From Dyella flava (GTDB lineage: Bacteria; Pseudomonadota; Gammaproteobacteria; Xanthomonadales; Rhodanobacteraceae), in NCBI RefSeq assembly GCF_016904955.1, contig NZ_JADIKE010000035.1, positions 1 to 64,000 of the forward strand: 64,000 nt of DNA, given 5' to 3'. The notes below the pieces were generated by a model. That model was given only the letters and a program-made list of their open reading frames with translations. It made no database searches and was not told the DNA's origin. Position 1 is the first letter of the stretch; each line of letters opens with the position of its first letter. Both the position numbers and the translations under genes were made by a program. Positions 47,710-57,563 of this stretch are shown here, piece by piece.

Positions 47710-49266
47710 ATGAAAGCGAGCACGCATCGCACGTTTCAGACCGTGCACACCTGGACCGGATTGCTGGCCGGCTTTGCACTGTTCGTGGCGTTCTACGCCG
47801 GCGCCTTGACCGTTTTCCACGACGCGATCGCCGCATGGCAAAACCCACCGTGGCGGAGCGCATGCGATGCCAATATCCCGGTCACGGTATTGATCGACCG
47901 GCTTGTGACGGAGCACCCCGAAGCGAAAGACGATTTCGGCATCGTGCTGCCGGTCGATCCTTCGCATGCCGCTTACGCCTATTGGCAGGATAGCCAAGGG
48001 ACACGTTTTGCCAGGTATAGCGAGATGGCCAAGCCGAGCGAAGAGGCAAACCCGGGCGATCTGGCTGATTTCATCTACGCATTGCACGACTCGCTGGGCA
48101 TTCCCATGGTTGGGCTTTATCTGATGGGCATCGTCAGCGTGTTGTACGGCCTCGCGCTGATTTCGGGATTTTTGATCCACCTGCCGCATCTTTTGAGCGA
48201 TCTGTTCGCCATGCGCGTGGGGCACAATCTGAAGCGGCTATGGCAAGACGCGCATAACGCGATCGGTGTACTCAGCCTGCCGTTTCATATCATTTTTGCG
48301 GTGACCGGTTCGATCCTCTGCCTGTTCACCCTTACCCTCGCCGCACTCAACACCATTGCTTTTAACGGCAAGCTCTACGGTGCATTCGCGCAAGCGGTTG
48401 CAACAGCGCCCACGCTGCCGGCAAGCAACGTAGCCGCCACGATGCTGCCACCTCACGTGTTGATCGCGCACGCCAAGGGGGCTGCCGTCGCGGGCGAAGT
48501 CAGCAACTTCGAGCCGGACTATCTGCACTACATGCATTACGGCGACCGAAATGCCGTGATCGAAGTACGCGGCCTGTCGCAACACACGCTGGGCACCTAC
48601 GGCACCGTGGCGCTCTCGGCGGCGGATGGCAAAGTGCTGGCGACGCATGTGGGCACGCAACACACCATCAATGGCATCACCAACTCGGCCATGTATGGCC
48701 TGCACTTCGGCACCTTCGGCGGCAACCTTGTGCGCTGGCTGTATTTTGTACTTGGCCTGGCAGGTGCGTTCCTTTTCTACTCCGGCAACCTGCTGTGGAT
48801 CGAATCACGACGCAAGCGCCGCCATGCTGATCAGCCCAAGCGCACGCGCGTCATGGCGCGCGCCACGATCGGCGTTTGCATGGGTACGTGTCTGGGTATC
48901 TCTGGCGCGTTCGCCGCAACGCTGGTGGCTGCACATCTGGACATCGAAGCGGCCATGCCACAACGCATTACGTGCTATGGCCTGTTTTTCGCTGCATGTC
49001 TCTACGCCAGCCTGCGCCCCATTCCGCGCGCCGCGATAGAACTGCTTGGGGCCATCAGTGTGCTGACGATAGCGGTCGCCTGCACTGACCTGCTTGCCAA
49101 TGGCACGGCATTCACCCAAGCCCACTCGCCGCAGACGCTTGCCGTACTTGGCGTCGATCTGACAGGTCTGGCACTGGGCCTGATATTCGCAACCTTGGCG
49201 CGTGCCGCAGCGCGGCGTGCCCGTCATGGCGATCCCAACAGCGTGTGGTCGACCGCCGTCACCTGA
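47710..49266 (+). CDS. PepSY-associated membrane protein (PiuB-like)
   Basis: The 518-residue inner-membrane protein starts with F-Q-T-V-H-T-W-T-G-L-L-A-G (first segment) and has PepSY-type periplasmic regions (about 60-200 and 230-330) between four conserved segments. Three or four extra segments form a C-terminal extension (about 390-510). Relatives accept electrons or reduce siderophore-bound iron. AAGGA precedes the ATG. It is the third gene of the Fur-controlled operon. Confidence 0.87.
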   Translation: MKASTHRTFQTVHTWTGLLAGFALFVAFYAGALTVFHDAIAAWQNPPWRSACDANIPVTVLIDRLVTEHPEAKDDFGIVLPVDPSHAAYAYWQDSQGTRFARYSEMAKPSEEANPGDLADFIYALHDSLGIPMVGLYLMGIVSVLYGLALISGFLIHLPHLLSDLFAMRVGHNLKRLWQDAHNAIGVLSLPFHIIFAVTGSILCLFTLTLAALNTIAFNGKLYGAFAQAVATAPTLPASNVAATMLPPHVLIAHAKGAAVAGEVSNFEPDYLHYMHYGDRNAVIEVRGLSQHTLGTYGTVALSAADGKVLATHVGTQHTINGITNSAMYGLHFGTFGGNLVRWLYFVLGLAGAFLFYSGNLLWIESRRKRRHADQPKRTRVMARATIGVCMGTCLGISGAFAATLVAAHLDIEAAMPQRITCYGLFFAACLYASLRPIPRAAIELLGAISVLTIAVACTDLLANGTAFTQAHSPQTLAVLGVDLTGLALGLIFATLARAAARRARHGDPNSVWSTAVT

Positions 49267-49329
49267 TTTTCTTTTCATCTCCGATCGGCCAGCCAGCGCC
49301 AGCCGGATCATCACTCAAAGGAGTTCCAC

Positions 49330-51507
49330 ATGTTCGTGGCCGACCAACGTCGCGCGCTGTCTTGCCTGCCGTCACGCCGCCGTCTTGCGGTTTTCGTTCT
49401 CTGCGCTCTGGCTACCGGCGCGGTGCATGCGGATGACAGCGATCCACAGAATGCCAAGGTGCTTGATCAGGTCAACGTTACCGCCGCCACGCCATTGGAC
49501 GTTTACCGCGCCAGCGAAGCGGATGCCGGCGCACTCGGTCAGCGCAGCCTGCTCGACACGCCTTTCAGTATCGACGCGGTGACCTCAGACCTGATCCAGA
49601 ACCGGCAAGCTATCGATATCAATGAAGCATTCGCGACCGACGCCGGGGTGACTCCGCTGTCCAATGGCTACACCGGCGAATCTTCCGGTTTTGCCGTGCG
49701 CGGCCTGCCGGTGGACCTGCTCAACGGCTACAAGATGGATGGCCTGTCGATACCGAACTGGGGCAGCGATCTGCCGCTGGAGCCTTTCAGCCAGATCGAA
49801 TTGCTGAAAGGACCCGGCGGTTTCATGTATGGCTTTGGGCAACCAGGCGGCATCGTCAACTTTATTTCCAAACAACCCACGCTCAAGCCGTATGCCAGCG
49901 TTACGCTGGGCTATCTCGCCAATGGCGTATTCCGGGAAGCGGTGGATTTCGGCGGTACCCTGGGCGGCCAGGGCGGCTGGGGTTATCGCGTCAACCTTGT
50001 GCATGAAGACGGCGATACCTTCGTACACGGCGGACATATCAATCGCAACGCCGCGTCGCTGACGCTCACCAAGGACATCACTTCCAACCTGCACTGGCAC
50101 TTCAACAGCATCTATCAGGATCGTGATGTGCGAGGCGCCTATTACGGCATCATCCTCGGGCAGGATTTCGGCTACGCCCTCCCCGAGCCGGTGCATGTAC
50201 CCGCACCGCTTCCGGGCGACCAGCGTGTGAGCCAGCCGTATACCGGCTACCAGACCACCTACCGCGTGGCCAATACAGGCCTGAAGTGGGACATCTCGCC
50301 CAACTGGAATTTCAGCCTGGATTACAGCTATGCCGAACAGACGCGCGAGAACCACGATAGCGCGCTGATCCTCATGAATAATCAAGGCGACTACACCGAC
50401 CTGAACTTCCTGGGTTACTCGCGCTACAACTACCAGCAATGGCAAGGCATGTTCACCGGCAGCGTGACCACCGGCCCGATCACGCACAATCTGGTGTTCG
50501 GCGCTGCCTGGCAGGCTTTGGACGAACATTATCCGCAATACAGCGGTTCGGATTTCGGCGAAGTGGTGCTCGGCAGCGGCAATATCTACGATGTGCCGGT
50601 ATTCCCCAATCCCAACACGCCGGTCAGCCGCGCAACCTACCTGGCGGAAACCACCACGCAACGCGCGCTGTTCGCCAGCGACACGCTGACTTTCTCGCAG
50701 CAGTGGTCCGCCCTGCTCGGCCTGCGCTACATCGAATATATCGATACATCGTATAACGACGGCAGCACCACGCCCGCCGCCCGCTACAACCAGAATCCGG
50801 TCACCCCCACGGCCGCGCTGATGTACAAGCCGATCGCGCCGGTCACGCTGTACGCCAGCTATGTGCAGTCGCTGGAACAACCCGCCAGCGCACCGGAAAC
50901 GGCGGTCAATGCCTACCAGACCTTTGCTCCCACCATGAGCAAGCAATTCGAACTCGGCGCCAAGACCGAATTCGATACCTGGAGCACCAACCTCGCCCTG
51001 TTCCAGGTGCAACGCGGCCTGCAATACCTCACCAGCGACAACGTCTATGTGCAGAACGGACAGACCCGTTATCAAGGCATCGATTTATCCACGCAGACCA
51101 GCCTGGGCAAGAACTGGACGCTGATGGGTGGTGTGATGTACCTGGATGCCACCAACGTACTCGCTGCCCCAGACGTAAATGGCAAGCGCGCTTATGGGGC
51201 GCCGCGGCTGCAAGGCAATGTGTATGTCGAATACCGCGTGCCGCAGATTCCCGGCCTGTTCCTGACCGGAGGTGCCCGCTATGTGGGTAACGAAGCGGTC
51301 GAGGCCGACAACAGCAATTTCATCGGCGCGTATCACACCTTCGATCTCGGTGCCCGCTACACCACGATGATGGGCAACCATCCGGTGACCTATCGCGTCG
51401 GCGTCGACAACCTGACCAACGAGAAATACTGGCTGACCAGCTTCGGTTTCATTCTCAACCAGGGCACACCGCGCACGGTGCGGGCAAGCGTGACGTTTAC
51501 GCTATAA
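49330..51507 (+). CDS. TonB-dependent siderophore receptor
   Basis: A 725-residue outer-membrane receptor: signal peptide (cleavage after V-H-A at about 34), plug domain (about 50-200, L-D-T-P-F-S-I-D-A-V-T, L-L-K-G-P-G-G-F-M-Y-G, P-G-G-I-V-N-F-I-S-K) and a 22-strand barrel ending in T-V-R-A-S-V-T-F-T-L. A TonB-box candidate, L-D-Q-V-N-V-T-A-A, is just after the signal. The features match catecholate or hydroxamate siderophore receptors; the ligand is not readable from sequence. AAGGAG precedes the ATG. Confidence 0.92.
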   Translation: MFVADQRRALSCLPSRRRLAVFVLCALATGAVHADDSDPQNAKVLDQVNVTAATPLDVYRASEADAGALGQRSLLDTPFSIDAVTSDLIQNRQAIDINEAFATDAGVTPLSNGYTGESSGFAVRGLPVDLLNGYKMDGLSIPNWGSDLPLEPFSQIELLKGPGGFMYGFGQPGGIVNFISKQPTLKPYASVTLGYLANGVFREAVDFGGTLGGQGGWGYRVNLVHEDGDTFVHGGHINRNAASLTLTKDITSNLHWHFNSIYQDRDVRGAYYGIILGQDFGYALPEPVHVPAPLPGDQRVSQPYTGYQTTYRVANTGLKWDISPNWNFSLDYSYAEQTRENHDSALILMNNQGDYTDLNFLGYSRYNYQQWQGMFTGSVTTGPITHNLVFGAAWQALDEHYPQYSGSDFGEVVLGSGNIYDVPVFPNPNTPVSRATYLAETTTQRALFASDTLTFSQQWSALLGLRYIEYIDTSYNDGSTTPAARYNQNPVTPTAALMYKPIAPVTLYASYVQSLEQPASAPETAVNAYQTFAPTMSKQFELGAKTEFDTWSTNLALFQVQRGLQYLTSDNVYVQNGQTRYQGIDLSTQTSLGKNWTLMGGVMYLDATNVLAAPDVNGKRAYGAPRLQGNVYVEYRVPQIPGLFLTGGARYVGNEAVEADNSNFIGAYHTFDLGARYTTMMGNHPVTYRVGVDNLTNEKYWLTSFGFILNQGTPRTVRASVTFTL

Positions 51508-51569
51508 GGCATAACGGCGATGGTCACCACGGATCGCATCACCGCCTAAGGGAGTAATAAGTAACTCCG

Positions 51570-51604
51570 GGCAAGCTTGGTCTACCTCATAGACCGAGCT
51601 TGCC
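51570..51604 (+). promoter_or_regulatory. Hairpin abutting the next start codon
   Basis: The 15-base arms 51570-51584 and 51590-51604 are complementary (one G-U in RNA) around a CCTCA loop. The hairpin ends two bases before the ATG at 51607 and there is no free ribosome binding site, so it may terminate the receptor transcript or limit translation of the next gene. Confidence 0.5.
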
Positions 51605-51606
51605 TC

Positions 51607-52650
51607 ATGCATCGATCCCCGTTTGTCCCTATCTGCGCCGCCGTACTGGCTTCAGTGGCGGGCCTTGCCGCCACCTTGTCGCTGGCCGACAGCCCTGCGT
51701 CGTCCAGCCTAAAAGTGATCAGCCAGCTGAAGCTGGGCGGCGCGGGTGGCTGGGACTATCTCAGTTTCGACGCACAGCGCCGGCACTTGTTTGTCAGCCG
51801 TGGTGATCACGTGGCCGTGATCGATGTTGATGCCGGCAAGCAGATCGGCAGCATCCCCAACACGTACGGCGTGCATGGCATCGCCGTTGCGCAGGATCTG
51901 CATCTTGGCTTTACCAGCAACGGCAAGGCCGACTCGGTGACCGCATTCAATCTGGATACGCTCAAGACCGTTGCCACCATCACTGGGACGGGACAGAAGC
52001 CGGACTCCATCCTTTACGACAGCGCCTCGCACCACGTTTTTACCTTCAACGGCAAGAGCGGCGATGCCAGCGTGATCGATCCAGCCAAACACGCGGTGAT
52101 CGCCACCATTGCCCTGCCCGGCAAGCCGGAGTTTTCGGTGACGGACGAGGCTGGCCATCTCTACGTCAATCTCGAAGACAAATCCGAATTGGCGCAGATC
52201 GACAGCCGCAGCAATAAAGTGCTGCATACCTGGTCGCTCGCACCATGCGAATCACCCAGCGGACTGGCGATGGACGTGGCGCATCAGCGCCTTTTCTCGG
52301 TATGCGACAACCGCACCATGACTGTGCTGGACGCCAATGACGGCCATCGCGTCGCGACCGTGGCGATCGGCGACGGCCCGGACGCGGTGACCTTTGATGC
52401 CGCACAGAACACGATCTACAGCTCCAACGGTGAAAGCGGCACGCTCACCGTGATCCACGAAGACGATCCGGACCACTATAGCGTCGTTGCGAACGTACCG
52501 ACGCAGGTCAGCGCGCGCACCCAGGCGCTGGATCCGCAGAAGCACCGCATCTATCTGTCTGCCGCACAACTGGGCAGCGGAAAAGATGCACGCGGACACC
52601 GGCAGATCGCGCCGGGCAGCTTTGCGATTCTGACCGTAGGCCAGCCGTGA
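51607..52650 (+). CDS. Exported YncE-like beta-propeller protein
   Basis: The 347-residue protein has a signal peptide (cleavage near L-A-D at about 26) and seven YVTN-type blades with repeats such as R-H-L-F-V-S-R-G-D-H-V-A-V-I-D, G-V-H-G-I-A-V and H-V-F-T-F-N-G. The role is unknown; relatives occur with TonB receptors and are often iron-regulated. No ribosome binding site precedes the ATG, which stands just after a hairpin. Confidence 0.85.
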   Translation: MHRSPFVPICAAVLASVAGLAATLSLADSPASSSLKVISQLKLGGAGGWDYLSFDAQRRHLFVSRGDHVAVIDVDAGKQIGSIPNTYGVHGIAVAQDLHLGFTSNGKADSVTAFNLDTLKTVATITGTGQKPDSILYDSASHHVFTFNGKSGDASVIDPAKHAVIATIALPGKPEFSVTDEAGHLYVNLEDKSELAQIDSRSNKVLHTWSLAPCESPSGLAMDVAHQRLFSVCDNRTMTVLDANDGHRVATVAIGDGPDAVTFDAAQNTIYSSNGESGTLTVIHEDDPDHYSVVANVPTQVSARTQALDPQKHRIYLSAAQLGSGKDARGHRQIAPGSFAILTVGQP

Positions 52651-52686
52651 ACGCATGCAGGGGCGATGCTTGGCGCCCGCCCCTGC

Positions 52687-54114
52687 TTACTCCATATCCG
52701 GCGATGACGCGATGTCCACCGCGCCCGAGCTGGGAATGGTCACGCGCACACGCAAACCACGGCCGGATGGTGCATCCAGCAATTCAATCGTTGCATTGTG
52801 CAGCTGCGCAGCGCGCTGCACGATCGAAAGGCCCAGACCATAGCCATCGCCACTGCTGCTGGCTTCCCGATGAAACCGCGCAAAGACACTGGCACGCCGC
52901 TCGGCGGGAATGCCCGGCCCGTTGTCGATCACTTCGAGCACCACGTTGGCGGCGTAGCGCTCCAGCGACAACTGCACCATGCCCTGGCTGGGCACGTGGT
53001 GCATGGCGTTTTCGATCAGGTTGCGCAATAACGCCGCTAGCGCCGCCTCATAGCCCTGCACCTTCAGGCTTTCCTCGTGCTCGAGGAAGGCGAAATCCAC
53101 CCCGCTTTCGCCGAGCAGCGGAGCGAGTTCGTCGATCACATTCATGGCCACGACCACCAGATCGACCTCACTGCGCTGGCCCGCAGCCACGCCGGCTTCA
53201 AGTCGCGCCAAGGCCAGCAACTGCTCGATACGCCGCGCCAGTCGTGACAGCCCCAATTGCGCGCTGCTCAAGCGCGCCCGGGTATCGGCGGACAGCTCAC
53301 CGGACATGGCGGTGTCCAGATGAATCATGGTCGATGCCAGCGGCGTGCGCAGCTCATGCGCCACATCCGCGCTGAAGCGGCGCTCACGCTCAAGCGCATC
53401 TTCCAGACGCCCCAGTTGCGAGTTCAGCGCCTGCACCACCGGTTGCAATTCCTGCGGCGCACGATCCAGTTGAATCGGCTGGCGGCTGCCTGGTGCGCGC
53501 GATGCCAACGCCTGCGTGAGCCGCTGCAACGGATCAAGACCGCGTCCCACGGCCCAGCCGACCAACAAGGCCAGCAACGGCAGACCGATCAGCTGCGTCA
53601 GGCCCAGATCAACCGACAGCGCATGCGTGATATCGCGGCGGCTATCGTCGCGCTCGCCCATGCGGATAACCACGCCGTTGGACTCATCCACCAGGGTGAA
53701 CACACGCCAGCCGTAACCCTCGAAAAAATAATCCTCGAAACCGGATATCAACGTGTGCGGCAACGGCAATCGGGCAAAATTGGCCGTGCTCAGCTGCATC
53801 TGGCCATGCAGATCGAATACCTGATAACCCACTTCCGTTTCGTAAGTGCGCGCGTGCAGCAGCAGCTCCTCGGCTTCGCGACCGATGATCGGCACAATCA
53901 ACGGCTCCTGCCCTGGCTTGCGCAACGCGTGGACACCGCCGTTCTGGATCAGCACATCCAGCGTACGTGCCGATTGCGCCAAACGGCCATCGAGCAACTC
54001 GCGCGTTTCCTTCAAGGTGCTCTTATAACTGTACAAGCCGAGCGGCAGCAGCACGGCCACCAGCACGGCGATAATCATCCAGCGCAGGCGTCCGCGCAGA
54101 CTCAATGGACTCAC
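52687..54114 (-). CDS. Sensor histidine kinase (QseC/TctE type)
   Basis: A 475-residue inner-membrane kinase starting at a GTG. Segment 1 is at about 12-29, a periplasmic sensor domain spans about 30-175, segment 2 is at about 176-195, and there is a HAMP-like linker. The phospho-acceptor lies in F-S-A-D-V-A-H-E-L-R-T-P-L, followed by N-L-I-E-N-A (N box), D-N-G-P-G-I-P (G1) and Y-G-L-G-L-S-I-V (G2). The start overlaps the stop of its response regulator gene. The signal is unknown. Confidence 0.93.
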   Translation of the reverse strand: MSPLSLRGRLRWMIIAVLVAVLLPLGLYSYKSTLKETRELLDGRLAQSARTLDVLIQNGGVHALRKPGQEPLIVPIIGREAEELLLHARTYETEVGYQVFDLHGQMQLSTANFARLPLPHTLISGFEDYFFEGYGWRVFTLVDESNGVVIRMGERDDSRRDITHALSVDLGLTQLIGLPLLALLVGWAVGRGLDPLQRLTQALASRAPGSRQPIQLDRAPQELQPVVQALNSQLGRLEDALERERRFSADVAHELRTPLASTMIHLDTAMSGELSADTRARLSSAQLGLSRLARRIEQLLALARLEAGVAAGQRSEVDLVVVAMNVIDELAPLLGESGVDFAFLEHEESLKVQGYEAALAALLRNLIENAMHHVPSQGMVQLSLERYAANVVLEVIDNGPGIPAERRASVFARFHREASSSGDGYGLGLSIVQRAAQLHNATIELLDAPSGRGLRVRVTIPSSGAVDIASSPDME

Positions 54115-54776
54115 GTGGGATCCCTGGGAATCATGTAGCCCACACCGCGAATGGTGCGGATGGCGTCGAAACTCAATTTGCGGCGCAGGGCATGGATCTG
54201 CACCTCCAGCGCGCTGCTGCCGACGGAGTTATCCAGGCCGTAAAGCGAGTTTTCCAGATGCTCGCGGCGTACGATGCGCCCGGCGCGTTCCATCAGGATG
54301 CGCAGCAGCGAAAACTCACGCCGGGTCAGCTCCACGCGCTTGCCGCGGTACTCCGCTTCGGAGGTGCCGATATCCAGGCTGATCACTCCGACATCGATGC
54401 GATTGGCGGCGAGTCCCTGCGCTCGCCGCGTCAGCGAACGGATGCGTGCACTGAGCTCGTCCAGGTGAAACGGCTTGACCAGGTAATCATCGGCACCCGC
54501 ATCCAGACCGCGCACGCGCGCCTCCAGTGCGTCGCGGGCGGTCATCACGATCACCGGCGTATTGACATGGGCACGGCGTGCCTCGGCCAGCACTTCCAGG
54601 CCGTCCTTGTTGGGCAGTCCCAGGTCCAGCAAGACAAGATCGGCAGTCTGGTCGCGCAGGGCCAGCAGCGCCTCGCGTCCATCGCGCAGCCAGGTCACCG
54701 CATAGGAAAGCTGCTCAAGCGCATGCTTGATCGCCGTGCCCAGTTGCAGGTCGTCTTCGACCAGGATGATGTGCAT
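54111..54776 (-). CDS. OmpR/PhoB-type response regulator
   Basis: The 221-residue protein has a receiver (E-D-D near the start, phospho-acceptor in L-V-L-L-D-L-G-L-P, Lys in D-D-Y-L-V-K-P-F) and a C-terminal winged helix with E-V-Q-I-H-A-L-R-R-K-L and I-R-T-I-R-G-V-G-Y-M. I chose the ATG at 54776 (M-H-I-I-L-V-E-D-D). It is coupled to the kinase gene by a four-base overlap. It may regulate the iron genes or the gene at 55188, both adjacent, but no site is evident. Confidence 0.94.
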   Translation of the reverse strand: MHIILVEDDLQLGTAIKHALEQLSYAVTWLRDGREALLALRDQTADLVLLDLGLPNKDGLEVLAEARRAHVNTPVIVMTARDALEARVRGLDAGADDYLVKPFHLDELSARIRSLTRRAQGLAANRIDVGVISLDIGTSEAEYRGKRVELTRREFSLLRILMERAGRIVRREHLENSLYGLDNSVGSSALEVQIHALRRKLSFDAIRTIRGVGYMIPRDPT

Positions 54777-55187
54777 AACGTCGTTACCTTCGGCCAACCA
54801 TACCGGGAGGTATTGCCCCAGTCGATCATTGTGCAGAGATTAGCTTAGGGCGGTCTTACCGTTGTCATCACGGGCCGTCGACAGTTTCAGGGAATGGCGG
54901 TTTTCGTGATCCGCCTGACAGACCGCCTCCGCCGTGGCTCAAGAACGGTGAGATGTGTCTTGGTGCACATATCGCACATAAAGAAAAACGTGCGCACGTC
55001 CGGTTCACACCCGCTGCACGCCGCGATCGCGACATTACCCCGGCTTTGAACACCAAAGCACATGCCATGGAAAGTTGGCTGGGGAGTCGCCCTATTTCAT
55101 GAGGTTACGTTTCGCTGCGCTATGAGGGGCAACGCCCTTCGTCTGCGATGGACCGCTTTTTTCATTACGTAGAGGAGTGCGCGATTT
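54777..55187. other. Divergent intergenic region
   Basis: About 410 bases between the response regulator (minus) and a small exported protein (plus). I see no convincing RNA gene, repeat or promoter boxes. Confidence 0.4.
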
Positions 55188-55605
55188 ATGAAACCCTTTA
55201 GTTCCAGGCGTATGGCGTGGATGAGCAGGTGGATGCTCGCCGTCGTGTCACTGGCAAGCATGGTGGGTCTGGCGCAAGCAGCCGACGACACCCAGGCACA
55301 GGCCACGCTCACCACGGTCAGTTCAATCGCCCCTGACCTGCGTCCGCAAAATGTTCCGCTGGATTACGTCATCACGCCCAACGGCTATTTTGAATGCGGC
55401 TTGGTATCGCAAGACGCAAGGTGACCTGAAGGCGTTCATGGAAGCCTTTGCGGCACGGCTCGACGGCGCCATTCCCGGCCGGGTCGCGGTGGAATGCCAT
55501 AAGGACGGCCTGTTCGCCAAGGCCAGCCATGCGGCCAGGATCAGCGTCGAAGCCCACGATCACATCTACGTGCTAGAGCCGCAAACGCGAAGTGGGCTGG
55601 GGTGA
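55188..55605 (+). pseudogene. Small exported protein, probably broken
   Basis: The frame at 55188 gives a signal peptide (to about residue 31, A-Q-A) and D-Y-V-I-T-P-N-G-Y-F before stopping at 55424, 78 residues in total. An overlapping frame (to 55605) stays open and carries a coding-like stretch (F-M-E-A-F-A-A-R-L-D). The abrupt change after N-G-Y-F suggests a frameshift or deletion near 55390. Whether the short product works is unknown. Confidence 0.45.
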
Positions 55606-55670
55606 GGAGCCCATTCTGCGAAAGAATCACATTAAGGCCCATGGTCCCGGCAGCGATATGCTATGCAGCC

Positions 55671-56456
55671 ATGACACAGGCCACCCCACCCCGCCTTGGT
55701 GAAGACAACCGCGCGCTGCAGACCCTGCAACGCGAATACGCACGAGGCACACATATCGAACCGCATGTGCATGCCTGGGCGCAGGTGCTCTACGCCGTGC
55801 AGGGCGTGATGTGGGTGGAAATCGAACACGAAGCGCTGGTGGTGCCCCCGCAGCGTGCGGTCTGGCTGCCGGCCGGCCTGTCCCACTCGATAAAGATGAT
55901 GAGTGCGGTGCGGATGCGTAATCTCTATCTGCGCCCGCACGATGTCGCCGAGCTCAGCCAACATGGCGAAGTGTTCGAAGTCAGCCCGCTACTGCGGCAG
56001 TTGATCGTAGTCATGGCCGAAGAAGGCGATCAGCGCAGCGAGGCGTACTGCGAAGCCGCGTATCGGTTGATCGTGCTGGAGCTGCTCGGCGCCAAGCGCA
56101 GCGCACTACGCATTGCGCTGCCGACCGGCGCGGATCGGCGCCTTGAAACAGTGTGCCGCGCGGTGATCGGCAATCCCACGCAGGACATCAGCCTGGAACA
56201 TTACGCCGAACATGCAGGCGCCAGTGTGCGTACGCTCTCGCGGTTATTTCAGCAAGAGCTGGGCATGGGCTTTGCCGAATGGCGCCGGCAAGTGCAGTTG
56301 GCCGTGGCCACTTCGCGCCTGAGTGAAGGACACGCCATCAACGCCATCGCGCGTTCGCTGGGCTATCTGCCCAGCAGTTTCAGCGACATGTTCCGCCGCG
56401 AACTGGGCGCGGCGCCCGCGGCTTATGTTCCGCCCGCGGGCGGAGCCGATTCCTAG
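55671..56456 (+). CDS. AraC-family transcriptional regulator with cupin domain
   Basis: The 261-residue protein has an N-terminal cupin (about 25-110: H-I-E-P-H-V-H-A-W-A-Q, P-P-Q-R-A-V-W-L-P-A-G) and a C-terminal double helix-turn-helix (about 165-255) with V-R-T-L-S-R-L-F-Q-Q-E-L and A-I-A-R-S-L-G-Y. The cupin metal/ligand pocket is of the NimR type. I chose the ATG at 55671, since the upstream extension overlaps the preceding frame. It may control the oxidoreductase downstream. Confidence 0.88.
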   Translation: MTQATPPRLGEDNRALQTLQREYARGTHIEPHVHAWAQVLYAVQGVMWVEIEHEALVVPPQRAVWLPAGLSHSIKMMSAVRMRNLYLRPHDVAELSQHGEVFEVSPLLRQLIVVMAEEGDQRSEAYCEAAYRLIVLELLGAKRSALRIALPTGADRRLETVCRAVIGNPTQDISLEHYAEHAGASVRTLSRLFQQELGMGFAEWRRQVQLAVATSRLSEGHAINAIARSLGYLPSSFSDMFRRELGAAPAAYVPPAGGADS

Positions 56457-56569
56457 CCTTCCCCACGCCCCAGCAGCTTGGCCGAAATTCGAATGTCTTT
56501 GACCGGCCCTCGCCGGAGCGCTCTCTTACACTTTACCCATCGGCTCAAACCTTAGCTTGAAAACTTGCC

Positions 56570-57538
56570 ATGAAAGCCCTGCAATTCACCCGTCACGGGT
56601 CTCCCGATGTGTTGCAATACGTCGATGTGGCGACACCCGATATCGATACCCACACTGCGTTGGTAAAAATCCACGCAGCCTCCATCAACCCCAGCGACGT
56701 GAAGAATGTCGCGGGCAGTTTCTCCAGCACCACGCTGCCCCGCATTCCCGGGCGCGACTTCAGCGGCGTAGTAGAACGGGGCCCGGCAGAATGGCTGGGC
56801 GCGGAAGTATGGGGAACCGGCGGCGATATCGGCTTCACACTCGATGGTACGCATGCTGAATATATCAAGGTGCCGGTCAGCGCCCTGGTTCGCAAGCCCA
56901 CCACCCTGACGCATGAAGAGGCTTCGGCCATTGGCGTCAATTTCTCGGTGGCCTGGCTGGGCACCATCGACTTCGCGCAACTACGCGAGGGCGAAACCAT
57001 CGCCGTCATTGGCGCAGGCGGCGGCGTGGGCGGCGCAGTAACGCAGATCGCCAAGTCGCTGGGTTGCCGCGTTATCGGCATCGATCGCCAACCGGTCGAT
57101 CCGCAGTCGCCTGCCGGCAGGCTCATCGACACGTTCGTGCCCTTCGATGAGCACACGATTGCCAACGTGCGTGACATCCAGGGGCTCACCAAGGGCGTGG
57201 ATGTGGTTTACGACACCGTGGGCGGCATCGCTTTCGAAACCGCACTTGGGTTGGCGCGGTGGCGGGGACGCGTGGTGGAAATCAGCGCCATCGGGCGCCG
57301 CCGGGTCGAATTCGATCTGATCAACTTCTATCGCAACGAAACGCAGTTGTTCGGTGCCGACAGCGCGAAACTCGGCGTAGCGGAGTCCGCGCCAATGATG
57401 CAAGCCATTGCCCGACAGTTCGAGAGCGGCAAGTTCGACGCCCCGGTGATTGCACATCGCTATACGCTTGCGCAGGGTCGAGAGGCTTATGAGGCCGTTT
57501 CCGCAGGCACGTCCGGCCGGATCGTGCTGCTGCCATGA
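56570..57538 (+). CDS. Quinone oxidoreductase-like medium-chain reductase
   Basis: The 322-residue zinc-free MDR enzyme has an N-terminal GroES-like fold (M-K-A-L-Q-F-T-R-H-G-S-P-D-V-L), R-I-P-G-R-D-F-S-G-V-V and a Rossmann motif G-A-G-G-G-V-G-G-A-V at about 150-159. It should reduce quinones or enones with NADPH. The zinc ligands of alcohol dehydrogenases are absent. A small XapX gene follows 25 bases later. Confidence 0.9.
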   Translation: MKALQFTRHGSPDVLQYVDVATPDIDTHTALVKIHAASINPSDVKNVAGSFSSTTLPRIPGRDFSGVVERGPAEWLGAEVWGTGGDIGFTLDGTHAEYIKVPVSALVRKPTTLTHEEASAIGVNFSVAWLGTIDFAQLREGETIAVIGAGGGVGGAVTQIAKSLGCRVIGIDRQPVDPQSPAGRLIDTFVPFDEHTIANVRDIQGLTKGVDVVYDTVGGIAFETALGLARWRGRVVEISAIGRRRVEFDLINFYRNETQLFGADSAKLGVAESAPMMQAIARQFESGKFDAPVIAHRYTLAQGREAYEAVSAGTSGRIVLLP

Positions 57539-57563
57539 TCCCCCCTCTCCCCAAGGAACAACC

